Assembly: GCA_002374095.1 (NCBI GenBank)
Contig: DFKY01000002.1
Coordinates: 7,659-71,658, forward strand
Direction of reading: 5' to 3'
Source: Lachnospiraceae bacterium UBA3633
GTDB taxonomy: Bacteria; Bacillota; Clostridia; Lachnospirales; Lachnospiraceae
Length of the DNA stretch: 64,000 nucleotides
Within the stretch, counting starts at the first letter, position 1, and each line of letters begins with the position of its first letter. Made by a program: the position numbers and the translations under genes. Shown piece by piece: positions 52,766 through 60,759 of the stretch. The notes beneath the pieces were generated by a model. The model did not search any database. It worked only from the letters and a program-made list of their open reading frames with translations, and was not told the origin of the DNA.

Positions 52766-53683
52766 TTATATTGCATTTGCACCTGCGACAATCTCTGTAA
52801 TCTCTTGAGTTATCGCACCTTGTCTTGCTCTATTATATGCTACATTTAATTTCTCGCTTAATTCTTTTGCGTTTTTGGTTGCATTGTCCATAGCGGTCAT
52901 CCTTGCTCCGTTTTCAGATGCAAGGGATGCTGTAAGAGCACCAAAGAGTAGACTTGATATGTACTGTGGAATAGTGTAGTTTAGCATCTCATCATCTTCA
53001 AGCTCATAATTCATAGGCATCTTATCGTCATCTGCATATGATGATTTTGCAACGACAAAAGTTTTCTTGCCAAGAAGCTCTGTATCTTCATCATTTTTAT
53101 CAACACTTGTGAGAGGTAAGAGCTTAAGAACTCTTGGTATATGAACTATAGTATTTTTAAAAAATGTATATACGAGATAGATTTCATTAATCTTACCTGC
53201 AACAAAGTCATCAAGTATCTCTCTTGCCATGATAGTGACATTTTCATAGTGGACATCTTCCATATCTTCAGAGTAATCTCGCTCTATAGTAAAACCTCGT
53301 CTCTTTAAGTCATCGCGAAGTTTATTACCAATGGAATAAATAAGAGAGTTGCCAGGATTAAAATCATAAGTTGCATCTTCACTAAAAAGTTTTCTCACTA
53401 TATTGGAATTATAACTGCCAGCAAGACCTTTATTGGATGAAAATACAATGACACCTTTTTTGGCACCTTCTTTTCCTGAAAGATAGCGATGCTTTATACC
53501 ACTTGATTTTTTTATCATGTCAGAGATAGTCTCATACATGGCATCAAAATAAGGGACTGCGTCAGTAGCTAGTTGCTTAGTCTTTTGAAGTTTTACTGTG
53601 GCTACAAGTTTCATGGCTTTAGTAATCTTGCCAGTTGAATCAACAGACTTTTTTCTTTGTTTTATCTGCTTCATTGAAGGCAT
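52766..53683 (-). CDS. atpG: ATP synthase gamma subunit
   Basis: A 305-residue rotor shaft with the conserved N-terminal helix (MKQIKQRKKSVDSTGKITKA), the SSNKGLAGSYNSNI segment and the C-terminal helix (YNRARQGAITQEITEIVAGA). It lies three bases after atpA. Confidence 0.95.
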   Translation of the reverse strand: MPSMKQIKQRKKSVDSTGKITKAMKLVATVKLQKTKQLATDAVPYFDAMYETISDMIKKSSGIKHRYLSGKEGAKKGVIVFSSNKGLAGSYNSNIVRKLFSEDATYDFNPGNSLIYSIGNKLRDDLKRRGFTIERDYSEDMEDVHYENVTIMAREILDDFVAGKINEIYLVYTFFKNTIVHIPRVLKLLPLTSVDKNDEDTELLGKKTFVVAKSSYADDDKMPMNYELEDDEMLNYTIPQYISSLLFGALTASLASENGARMTAMDNATKNAKELSEKLNVAYNRARQGAITQEITEIVAGANAI

Positions 53684-53686
53684 AAA

Positions 53687-55204
53687 CTACACCTCGTAAC
53701 CTTTTGACTTCATAAAGCTTTCTATAACTTTCTTAAGCTTCTCTTCAATTTCTGGAGTAAGCTCTTTCTTTTCTCTTATATCAGAGAATACAGAAGGGTC
53801 GATACTTTCTATATACATGAAAAGCTCTGATTCAAAATCAAGAATTTTTTCTACAGGTACAGTTAAAAGATATCTTTTCTCTGCAGCATAGATTATAGTT
53901 ATCTGCTTTTCTACAGGGAGTGGCTTATATTGAGGTTGCTTCAATATCTCACGAACTCTCTCTCCTTGCGCAAGTTGCTCTTTTGTAGCTTTATCAAGAT
54001 CTGATCCGAATTGAGCAAATGATGCAAGCTCTCTAAATTGAGCAAGCTCAACTCTTATAGGAGCAGCAATCTTTTTCATAGCTTTAATCTGTGCTGAACC
54101 ACCAACACGGCTTACAGAAAGACCTGCGTTGATAGCTGGTCTAAAACCAGAGTTAAACATATCAGTCTCAAGATATATCTGACCATCTGTTATAGATATG
54201 ACATTGGTAGGAATGTATGCAGATACATCACCTGCTTGAGTCTCTATGATAGGAAGGGCAGTAAGTGAACCGCCACCTAATTTATCATTTAATTTTGAAG
54301 CACGCTCAAGAAGTCTACTATGTAAGTAGAAGACATCTCCAGGGTAAGCTTCTCTCCCTGGTGGTCTCTTGAGAAGTAGAGAAAGTGTCCTGTAAGCTGC
54401 AGCGTGCTTGGTGAGGTCATCATATACGATAAGTACATCTTCACCTTTTTCCATCCACTCTTCACCTATAGCACATCCTGCATAAGGAGCGATATATTGA
54501 AGTGGTGCAAGCTCTGCTGCTGTAGCAGCTACTACAGTTGTATAGTCCATAGCACCATAGTCTTCAAGAGTCTTAACAATATTGGCAACAGTTGATGCCT
54601 TCTGACCTATAGCAACATATATACACTTTACATTTTGACCTTTTTGATTGATTATAGTATCTATAGCGATAGCAGTCTTTCCTGTCTGTCTATCACCTAT
54701 TATAAGCTCTCTTTGTCCACGACCGATAGGAATCATAGCATCGATTGCTTTTATACCTGTCTGAAGAGGAGTCTTAACAGATTTTCTATCTATAACACCA
54801 TGTGCTATACGCTCTATTGGACGAGTACCTGTAGTATTGATAGGGCCTTTGTTGTCTATAGGCTCACCAATTGCATTGACAACACGACCTATCATAGCGT
54901 CACCAACAGGAACAGACATAACTCTTTTTGTTCGCTTCACTGGGTCGCCTTCTTTTATCTCATCTGAAGATCCGAGAAGAACACAACCAATATTATCTTC
55001 TTCAAGGTTTAGTATCATACCATAGACACCGTGTGGAAGTTCAAGAAGTTCACCTTGTATAGCGTCTTTTAGACCATAGATTCTCGCTATACCATCTGCA
55101 ACTTGTATGACAGTTCCTTCTTCAACGCTCTCTACTTTGTCTTCGTATTTTGATATCTGTTCTTTTATGATAGAACTAATCTCTTCTGGTTTTAAATTTA
55201 TCAT
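53687..55204 (-). CDS. atpA: ATP synthase alpha subunit
   Basis: A 505-residue non-catalytic nucleotide-binding subunit with Walker A GDRQTGKTAIAIDTI near residue 170, DDLTKHAAAYR, and the signature PAINAGLSVSRVGGSAQ. It overlaps atpH by four bases (ATGA). Confidence 0.97.
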   Translation of the reverse strand: MINLKPEEISSIIKEQISKYEDKVESVEEGTVIQVADGIARIYGLKDAIQGELLELPHGVYGMILNLEEDNIGCVLLGSSDEIKEGDPVKRTKRVMSVPVGDAMIGRVVNAIGEPIDNKGPINTTGTRPIERIAHGVIDRKSVKTPLQTGIKAIDAMIPIGRGQRELIIGDRQTGKTAIAIDTIINQKGQNVKCIYVAIGQKASTVANIVKTLEDYGAMDYTTVVAATAAELAPLQYIAPYAGCAIGEEWMEKGEDVLIVYDDLTKHAAAYRTLSLLLKRPPGREAYPGDVFYLHSRLLERASKLNDKLGGGSLTALPIIETQAGDVSAYIPTNVISITDGQIYLETDMFNSGFRPAINAGLSVSRVGGSAQIKAMKKIAAPIRVELAQFRELASFAQFGSDLDKATKEQLAQGERVREILKQPQYKPLPVEKQITIIYAAEKRYLLTVPVEKILDFESELFMYIESIDPSVFSDIREKKELTPEIEEKLKKVIESFMKSKGYEV

Positions 55205-55806
55205 AGTTTTAAACCCCTTAGATTTTTACTTATATCAGCTATTTTTGTCTTATAACTTGTATCAAAAACTTTGTCATCTATTTTAATTTTCAGTCCTGCG
55301 ATTAGATTGGTATCTACCTTATAGTTTATAATAAAATGATCATAGGAAGTGGTATCTATAAGCTTCTTCTCAAGATTTAATTTTTGGTCATTAGATAATT
55401 CAAAAGAAGAAGTGACATCTGCCTCTCCGATGTTTTTGTCGCGAAGAACAAGATGTGTAAAATGCTTTAGTATAGGAACTATATCTTTCCCACGTCCTTT
55501 TTTGATAACAATAGCAAGGAAGTCTAATATCTTTGGATTTTGACCTTTTGAAACATTGATATTAAAAAACTTAAAAACTTTTGCGATAGGTCCAGACCAA
55601 AGATTGTCAACAAAAAGAGAGTGAAGAAAAGCAATCTTTTTTTCTTCGCTTGAGTTAGGACTATTTAAAAAGTCACTTATCTCAGCATTGTCAGTAAAGA
55701 CATCTATGATGTCAAGAGCTTCCTCATACATCTTTTCAAGCTGATCATTTTCTTTTGCAAATTCATATAAGGCTTCGCCGTAAACTTTTGAAACTAACCT
55801 TGCCAT
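55201..55806 (-). CDS. atpH: ATP synthase delta subunit
   Basis: A 201-residue peripheral-stalk subunit (OSCP type) with a helical N-terminal domain beginning ARLVSKVYGEALYEFAKEND and a C-terminal part with IINYKVDTNLIAGLKIKIDD. Its start overlaps the atpF stop by 13 bases. Confidence 0.94.
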   Translation of the reverse strand: MARLVSKVYGEALYEFAKENDQLEKMYEEALDIIDVFTDNAEISDFLNSPNSSEEKKIAFLHSLFVDNLWSGPIAKVFKFFNINVSKGQNPKILDFLAIVIKKGRGKDIVPILKHFTHLVLRDKNIGEADVTSSFELSNDQKLNLEKKLIDTTSYDHFIINYKVDTNLIAGLKIKIDDKVFDTSYKTKIADISKNLRGLKL

Positions 55807-56330
55807 GTAGTTGCTCCAATCTCATTTAATGTTTCTTCAAATAACGAATCGTTATTTTTTGCGTTGACATTTTCTTTTATAATCTTTGTAGCAAGAAGAG
55901 TAGAAATAGTGATGACTTGATTCTTCAGATCATCAACAGCTTTTGCTTTTTCTTGCTCTATCTCTTTGTTGCCACGAGCTACTATATTTTGAGCTTCAAC
56001 TTTAGCCTCTTCGATGATACTCTCGCTAAGTTTTTTCGCATTTTTTCTTGCGTCTTCCATGATGCTTTCAACTTCAACACGAGTTTTAGCAAGCTTCTCT
56101 TCATACTCTGCTTTTAGAGCAGTAGCAGCTTCTTCTTTAGCTTTGGCATTTTCAAGTTCGTTCTTAATCTTTTCACTTCTATTTTTAAGAACCTTTTGTA
56201 CTGGATTAAAAAGAAAATATGATAATGCAAAGAAAAGTATAAATACATTTATACCTGTTATAATAGAATCAAAAATGAGTTGCGGATCAAAGCCTATAAT
56301 TCTAAATAAGCTGTCTGTAGCTAAAATCAT
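55794..56330 (-). CDS. atpF: ATP synthase b subunit
   Basis: A 178-residue peripheral-stalk subunit with one N-terminal transmembrane helix (TGINVFILFFALSYFLFNPV) and a long coiled coil rich in Lys, Glu and Ala (residues 45-150). Confidence 0.94.
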   Translation of the reverse strand: MILATDSLFRIIGFDPQLIFDSIITGINVFILFFALSYFLFNPVQKVLKNRSEKIKNELENAKAKEEAATALKAEYEEKLAKTRVEVESIMEDARKNAKKLSESIIEEAKVEAQNIVARGNKEIEQEKAKAVDDLKNQVITISTLLATKIIKENVNAKNNDSLFEETLNEIGATTWQG

Positions 56331-56346
56331 ATTTTTCTCCTAATTT

Positions 56347-56408
56347 CGGGCTCGCAGAGTTACTTAATGAGCAATATGTCGCTCCGTCTTGATGCTCGCC
56401 CCTACGAT
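56347..56408. repeat. GC-rich mini-repeat between atpE and atpF
   Basis: The two halves of the element (CGGGCTCGCAG at the left, GATGCTCGCCCCTACGAT at the right) surround about 30 bases of other sequence, in the short gap inside the ATP synthase operon. Confidence 0.75.
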
Positions 56409-56411
56409 ATT

Positions 56412-56666
56412 TTAGCCGAAAGGCTTAACGAACATAAGAATGATAGCAACAACAAGTCCATAAAGACCAGTAGTCTCTGCAACGGCTTGACCAAGAAGCA
56501 TAGTAGACGTGATATCTGATCTTGCACCTGGATTTCTACCAACTGCAGAAGCACCATAACCTGCTGCGATACCTTGTCCAACTCCTGGACCTATACCAGC
56601 TATAAGAGCAAGACCTGCACCTATTGCTGAACATCCGTAAATAAAATCTTGTCCTGAAATTCCCAT
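56412..56666 (-). CDS. atpE: ATP synthase c subunit, with Na+-type ion site
   Basis: An 84-residue hairpin of two membrane helices that forms the rotor ring. Helix 1 has GIGPGVGQG (Pro27, Gln31) and helix 2 has GQAVAETTGLYGL (Glu64, Thr65, Thr66). Pro, Gln and the Glu-Ser/Thr-Thr triad match the sodium-binding residues of the Ilyobacter tartaricus c ring. This predicts coupling to Na+ rather than only H+. GGAGG precedes the ATG. Confidence 0.95.
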   Translation of the reverse strand: MGISGQDFIYGCSAIGAGLALIAGIGPGVGQGIAAGYGASAVGRNPGARSDITSTMLLGQAVAETTGLYGLVVAIILMFVKPFG

Positions 56667-56709
56667 AAATATTCCTCCAATATTAATATTTATTATTTTA
56701 TATTGTTAT

Positions 56710-56733
56710 GGGCTCGCATAGCTCGCCCCTATG
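56710..56733. repeat. GC-rich mini-repeat between atpB and atpE
   Basis: A copy reading GGGCTCGCATAGCTCGCCCC then TATGA, in the 101-base gap between the two genes. It could also form an RNA hairpin in the operon mRNA. Confidence 0.85.
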
Positions 56734-56767
56734 ATAATGTTTGAGTACTCATTGCCACGATGTGCAT

Positions 56768-57478
56768 TTATAATTTATCGTTTACATAAACCATGGTAAG
56801 CATACAGAAGACGTAAGTTTGTATGCAACCACTAAAGAGATCAAGATAAGCGTGTAAAAATGATGGTACGGCAATTTGTGCAAAGATTGGAGTCATACCA
56901 TACCAAAGCCCAAGCATTATGACACCTGAAAGGAGATTGGCAAAAAGACGCAGTGAAATAGATATAGGGTTAGCAAATTCTCCTATCAGATTGATTGGGA
57001 AAAGTACAGGTATTGGTTTGAAGAGACCTGTAAAATGTCCGATACCATTATTTTTAATTCCTTGAAATTGAACGATTGCAAATGTGAAAAGACCCAGACA
57101 GAAAGTAACTCCGTAGTCTGCCGTAGGTGCTCTCATGCCCATGAAACCAGAAAGGTTGCTTGTGAGTATGAATAAGAAGATAGTTCCTATATAATTGATA
57201 AAGCGATATTTATTTTCACCCAAGATACTGTCAGCCATACCATTTAGTGCTTCTATCGCCATCTCTATAAAGTTTTGGAATCCAGAAGGAATGTCTTTTG
57301 CATTTTTGAATTTAGATCCTACATAGATACCAAAGATGAGAAGTATAATAGTAATAATCCAAGATGATACTGCTGTAGTGGTAATCCATACATCTCCACC
57401 TAAAAATTTAAATGGCATCTTATAGATACCACGAATCATAAATGATTCTGCAAGTGAATTGTCGGCTAAAAATAACAT
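56768..57478 (-). CDS. atpB: ATP synthase a subunit
   Basis: A 236-residue membrane stator subunit with several helices. It has the essential arginine in SISLRLFANLLSGVIMLG near residue 175 and the conserved C-terminal QTYVFCMLTMVYV helix. It carries ions to and from the c ring. Confidence 0.95.
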   Translation of the reverse strand: MLFLADNSLAESFMIRGIYKMPFKFLGGDVWITTTAVSSWIITIILLIFGIYVGSKFKNAKDIPSGFQNFIEMAIEALNGMADSILGENKYRFINYIGTIFLFILTSNLSGFMGMRAPTADYGVTFCLGLFTFAIVQFQGIKNNGIGHFTGLFKPIPVLFPINLIGEFANPISISLRLFANLLSGVIMLGLWYGMTPIFAQIAVPSFLHAYLDLFSGCIQTYVFCMLTMVYVNDKL

Positions 57479-57489
57479 TTAACGCCTCT

Positions 57490-57918
57490 CTACTTTAATC
57501 TTTTTTCTATATGTGGTGAAAGGTAGGCACTTATCTTTAGACCAAGAGCAGATAGCGCATACATTATACCACCGGTTATACCAAAAACATTTTTGTTGAT
57601 TAGAATGATGAGTATTAAACAAAACACAATCAGTCTTATCACACTCATGAGAGTCATATGATTTTTTGCATACTTTGCATCATTTGATGAAATCGCTTTC
57701 TCAAGCGATAGAGCCATAGAGTAAAGACCTATGATGCTTATGATATACCCTATAATAGAAGAAATCTCATTTTTAATGATTAGTATGTGAAAATCTGGAA
57801 CATTATTCTTTGTATAATATATGTAAAAGGTAGTAGTGGAAATGACGATTAAACTTATATTGTATATACTCGTACCAATCACCATGCTTTTTAAAGTTCT
57901 TTTTAATTTTGCATCCAT
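57490..57918 (-). CDS. Membrane protein, AtpI-like position
   Basis: A 142-residue protein with four predicted membrane helices (for example IVISTTTFYIYYTKNN, IIGYIISIIGLYSMALS, VIRLIVFCLILIILI). It occupies the atpI place just upstream of atpB, and its size and topology fit ATP synthase subunit I, though the sequence match is weak. AtpI proteins help assemble the c ring. Confidence 0.7.
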   Translation of the reverse strand: MDAKLKRTLKSMVIGTSIYNISLIVISTTTFYIYYTKNNVPDFHILIIKNEISSIIGYIISIIGLYSMALSLEKAISSNDAKYAKNHMTLMSVIRLIVFCLILIILINKNVFGITGGIMYALSALGLKISAYLSPHIEKRLK

Positions 57919-57963
57919 AATAAATTAGGAAAGGAACAAAAAAGAAAGCAATAAAAAAATCGC

Positions 57964-58092
57964 TTATTCTTCTTCGTCACCGTTTTTTCCGAGAATCCAA
58001 CCGATTTGTGCAATCTGGGTTACGGCTACAGGGACAACGGCGCATATTAAAAGAATAATAGCGAACATAAACCAAAAAATAAAACTATCCAT
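57964..58092 (-). CDS. 42-residue membrane peptide, first gene of the atp operon
   Basis: It starts at ATG 58092 with GGAGGG upstream. One hydrophobic helix (FIFWFMFAIILLICAVVPVA) is followed by an acidic tail (GKNGDEEE). It lies between the promoter and the AtpI-like gene, so it is translated with the ATP synthase. It may be an AtpZ-like accessory peptide; I do not recognise a family. Confidence 0.7.
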   Translation of the reverse strand: MDSFIFWFMFAIILLICAVVPVAVTQIAQIGWILGKNGDEEE

Positions 58093-58122
58093 TACACCCT
58101 CCTAAAAAAGACTGCGATAATT

Positions 58123-58151
58123 ATTGTAGCAAAAAATAACGATATTTGCAA
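58123..58151 (-). promoter_or_regulatory. Promoter of the ATP synthase operon
   Basis: On the minus strand TTGCAA (58146-58151), 17 bases, and an extended TGCTACAAT -10 region (hexamer 58123-58128). Confidence 0.8.
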
Positions 58152-58177
58152 CCAATAACAATTTTACTGATAAGGAT

Positions 58178-58200
58178 AGAGCTCGCACAGCTCGCCTAAT
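58178..58200. repeat. GC-rich mini-repeat at the end of the TPR gene
   Basis: AGAGCTCGCACAGCTCGCC then TAAT, overlapping the stop codon of the TPR protein and ending about 25 bases from the atp promoter. Confidence 0.75.
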
Positions 58201-59497
58201 ATCCTCTTGCTTCACGACTTCTTCTTGCATAGTTTGATTCTGGGTGAAGAGCTATGATTTTATCAAAAAGTTGATTGGCTTCAGTATTTCTATCAAAACT
58301 TTGATATAGTCTTGCAAGTAAAAACATAGTTTCTGGGTCGTCAGGATTAATGTTTAGAGAAAGCTGATAATATGAGATGGCTGACGATCTATTTCCAGCA
58401 TTCCAGTTTTCTGTGCCAAGCTCTGTAAGTCTTTTTGCTCCTATACCTTCAATACGAGATTTTGCTTGATTTAAAAGAGTTATAAGAGCATCATCAGTTA
58501 TAGCTTCTTTATCAAGTTCTACATAAGTTTTAGCAGCTCTACTTATGTAACCTGAGTCAAAATCTGTAATGATGCTATTTAAAGATTCATATTGAGAAGT
58601 AAAAAGTTTATCTTGCTCTTCGTAAGCATGAAGTTTTACACTTGCATCTTCATAGTTTTTTTTAAGCTCGTTATTTTCAATTGTAATATCTCTGATTATT
58701 TTATTTTGGTCATTTACAAGATTGGCATATTTTATAACTTCGTTATCATTTGTATAAGAATTAGTACTTCTATGAGGTGATAGGACAAGTGAATAAAATA
58801 GAGCACCAATGATTATACCAATAAGAATGAAAATTATTTTTTGATTTTCAGAAAGTTTTATATATTTACGAGGAAGGATTGCGTCATCCGTATCAAGCTT
58901 TTTAAGAGAATAGACATTTTGGATACGCTTCTCTTTTACTTCGTTTCGCTTTGTGTTTTTTAGGACATAGTCCATGTGCTCATTGATAAAAGTATTGCCA
59001 TTATCAATCTTTTGGCATCTAAGCAGAAAATGACCAGCCTTTATATGATCGTTAATCTGTAAGAGAAGAGTAGAGAGTAGCATCATGGCTTTTATGTTGT
59101 GGTCATTCTTTTCTATAGATTTATATAGTTTTATCATGGCGAGATCATTTCTTTCAAAAGAAATGTCATCAATCGCAGCATTATAAAGCTTTATACTTTC
59201 AAAATAATCATTTAATCTTTCATCATTTTGGACTTTTGATAGATATTCGTTAGCAACATTAAAATCTGTGTGGACAAGCTCTTTACTTATGAGCCATTCT
59301 ACAAGAGCTTCTGTCACAGAACCTTCTTCAAAAAAAATGAGACCGAGAAGGTTTCTTGCATTGGCATTTTTACTATTGAAAAGGAGAGCCTTTTTTAGTA
59401 GAAGAGTTGCACCAAAAAGATCTCTATCAAGAGCTCTGTTGATAGCAAGATTATAGAAACGATTGGAAATTTGTTTGTTTTCTCTTGAAGGCTCCAT
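58196..59497 (-). CDS. Membrane-anchored TPR protein
   Basis: A 433-residue protein. The N-terminal half has TPR-like helices (ALLFNSKNANARNLLGLIFF). A single transmembrane helix near residue 235 (KIIFILIGIIIGALFYSLVL) is followed by a coiled coil and C-terminal TPRs (YYQLSLNINPDDPETMFLLA). The N-terminus should be cytoplasmic. It probably scaffolds a membrane complex; the partners are unknown. It is in an operon with the nucleosidase and a small acidic protein. Its stop codon lies in a mini-repeat. Confidence 0.82.
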   Translation of the reverse strand: MEPSRENKQISNRFYNLAINRALDRDLFGATLLLKKALLFNSKNANARNLLGLIFFEEGSVTEALVEWLISKELVHTDFNVANEYLSKVQNDERLNDYFESIKLYNAAIDDISFERNDLAMIKLYKSIEKNDHNIKAMMLLSTLLLQINDHIKAGHFLLRCQKIDNGNTFINEHMDYVLKNTKRNEVKEKRIQNVYSLKKLDTDDAILPRKYIKLSENQKIIFILIGIIIGALFYSLVLSPHRSTNSYTNDNEVIKYANLVNDQNKIIRDITIENNELKKNYEDASVKLHAYEEQDKLFTSQYESLNSIITDFDSGYISRAAKTYVELDKEAITDDALITLLNQAKSRIEGIGAKRLTELGTENWNAGNRSSAISYYQLSLNINPDDPETMFLLARLYQSFDRNTEANQLFDKIIALHPESNYARRSREARGY

Positions 59498-59501
59498 AGC
59501 A

Positions 59502-59663
59502 TTAGTGATTTAGAGGGTTTTGTTGATTCTTGATGATGCCTTTCATAGCTTCAAATGTGATATCATTCATGTCAGTGATATCATAACTTGCAAGAGCGTC
59601 ATCAATAGAATCGGGCTCAAGACTTTTTTCAAATTTTTTAATTTCTTCGTCAAAGTTTAACAT
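59502..59663 (-). CDS. Small acidic protein between nucleosidase and TPR genes
   Basis: 53 residues (MLNFDEEIKKFEKSLEPDSI, ending IKNQQNPLNH), with AAAGGA before the ATG and only four bases before the TPR start. It is acidic and probably helical. It could be a partner of the TPR protein. The family is unknown. Confidence 0.65.
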   Translation of the reverse strand: MLNFDEEIKKFEKSLEPDSIDDALASYDITDMNDITFEAMKGIIKNQQNPLNH

Positions 59664-59680
59664 ACGGTCCTTTCGGTGCC

Positions 59681-60364
59681 CTACGATAAGAGATAGGCTT
59701 TTACAAGCATGGTTGCTCTGTCAGAAGCTTCAAACTTACCACTGTAATAATCATCTTTTGAATTGTTGCCTACACTATCTGAAAAAGCACGGATGACGAT
59801 AAAGTCGACACCATTTACATATGACACTTGACCCGTCGCTGCACCTTCCATCTCACAAGCTATAGCATCAAATGTATCGACAATTTTTTTCTTTACTTCA
59901 GTGCTTGTCACAAATTGGTCGCCAGAAGCGATGATACCGACTTTATATTTAAGATTAAGATTTTTAGAAATATTTTCAAAATCATCTATAAGTTTTTTTG
60001 CACATGGGAAAAACGTCAAATCTGTCTCAAGTATTTTTCCGGGTGGATCGCCAAGAGCAGTAGAGTCCATATCGTGTTGCACGACAGATGATGCTATAGC
60101 GACGGCGTCCATGCTTAATGATTCGTCAAGTAGCCCCGCGATGCCTATGTGAATAATTTTATCCACACCAAATTTAAGTATCATAGCCTCTGCACACATA
60201 GCTGCAAAAACTTTACCTACACCAGATTTTGCTATAACGACTTCTTTATCATGGATTTTCCCACTATAAAAATTGATGCCACTTATAGTTACATTCGTGA
60301 CATCAGATAAATCTTTTATGAGTGAAGTAACTTCACTATCTAGTGCTCCTATAATTCCTATCAT
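59681..60364 (-). CDS. mtnN: 5'-methylthioadenosine/S-adenosylhomocysteine nucleosidase
   Basis: A 227-residue enzyme that cleaves adenine from MTA and SAH, relieving product inhibition of methyltransferases. The motifs are GIIGALDSEVTSLI at the start (catalytic acid near residue 8-9), IAKSGVGKVFAAMCAEAMI, IACEMEGAATGQVSY and VIRAFSDSVGN. It is the first gene of a three-gene operon. Confidence 0.94.
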   Translation of the reverse strand: MIGIIGALDSEVTSLIKDLSDVTNVTISGINFYSGKIHDKEVVIAKSGVGKVFAAMCAEAMILKFGVDKIIHIGIAGLLDESLSMDAVAIASSVVQHDMDSTALGDPPGKILETDLTFFPCAKKLIDDFENISKNLNLKYKVGIIASGDQFVTSTEVKKKIVDTFDAIACEMEGAATGQVSYVNGVDFIVIRAFSDSVGNNSKDDYYSGKFEASDRATMLVKAYLLS

Positions 60365-60439
60365 AATATTTAATGAGATCGGGCGTTTGTCCCAATTGTA
60401 TAGGGCTTAAGAAATCTGCCTATACGAGTATTCTTAAAA

Positions 60440-60519
60440 TGCGGATAACAGGACTTGAACCTGCACGGTTTCCCACCAGAACCTAAATCTGGCGCGTCTG
60501 CCAATTCCGCCATATCCGC
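60440..60519 (-). tRNA. tRNA-Leu, anticodon UAG
   Basis: Acceptor GCGGATA / TATCCGC, discriminator A, anticodon stem CCAGA / TCTGG around loop TTTAGGT (anticodon TAG), a long variable arm (TGGGAAACCGT) and T arm CAGGTTCAAGTCCTG. CCA is not encoded. Confidence 0.94.
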
Positions 60520-60646
60520 ATGTGATTTATATTATAGCATAGAAATAGAAAAAAAAGAATACTTTAAGAGTTTTAAGATAGATTCAAATGTGTAATAGTT
60601 GAGAGAATCAAGACATTGGATTAGATTATATAAGTTATTTAAATAT

Positions 60647-60671
60647 AAAAAAGACCTACAAGATGTAGGTC
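60647..60671 (-). terminator. Terminator downstream of the secreted paralogue
   Basis: Perfect eight-base-pair stem GACCTACA / TGTAGGTC with a three-base loop. On the minus strand a run of six T residues follows. Confidence 0.85.
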
Positions 60672-60726
60672 AATTGCAAAAGGTATGAATAGTATAAATC
60701 CAACCACCTTCTGGCATAGTCCATTG
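60670..60726 (-). pseudogene. Remnant of a third copy of the secreted paralogue
   Basis: The minus strand reads QWTMPEGGWIYTIHTFCN then a stop. This matches KWTMPEDGWIYVKW near the C-terminus of the protein starting beyond the right edge. An in-frame stop lies just upstream, so only a scrap of a former copy remains. Confidence 0.6.
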
Positions 60727-60759
60727 TTAAACCCATTTTATAAACTTTCATTTATTCCA

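Noticed and set aside
59663..59690. Further GC-rich mini-repeat copy near the nucleosidase stop (also about 60379-60430)
   Set aside because: Only short pieces such as CCCTACGAT match; this may be chance or very old copies, so I did not list them as repeats.
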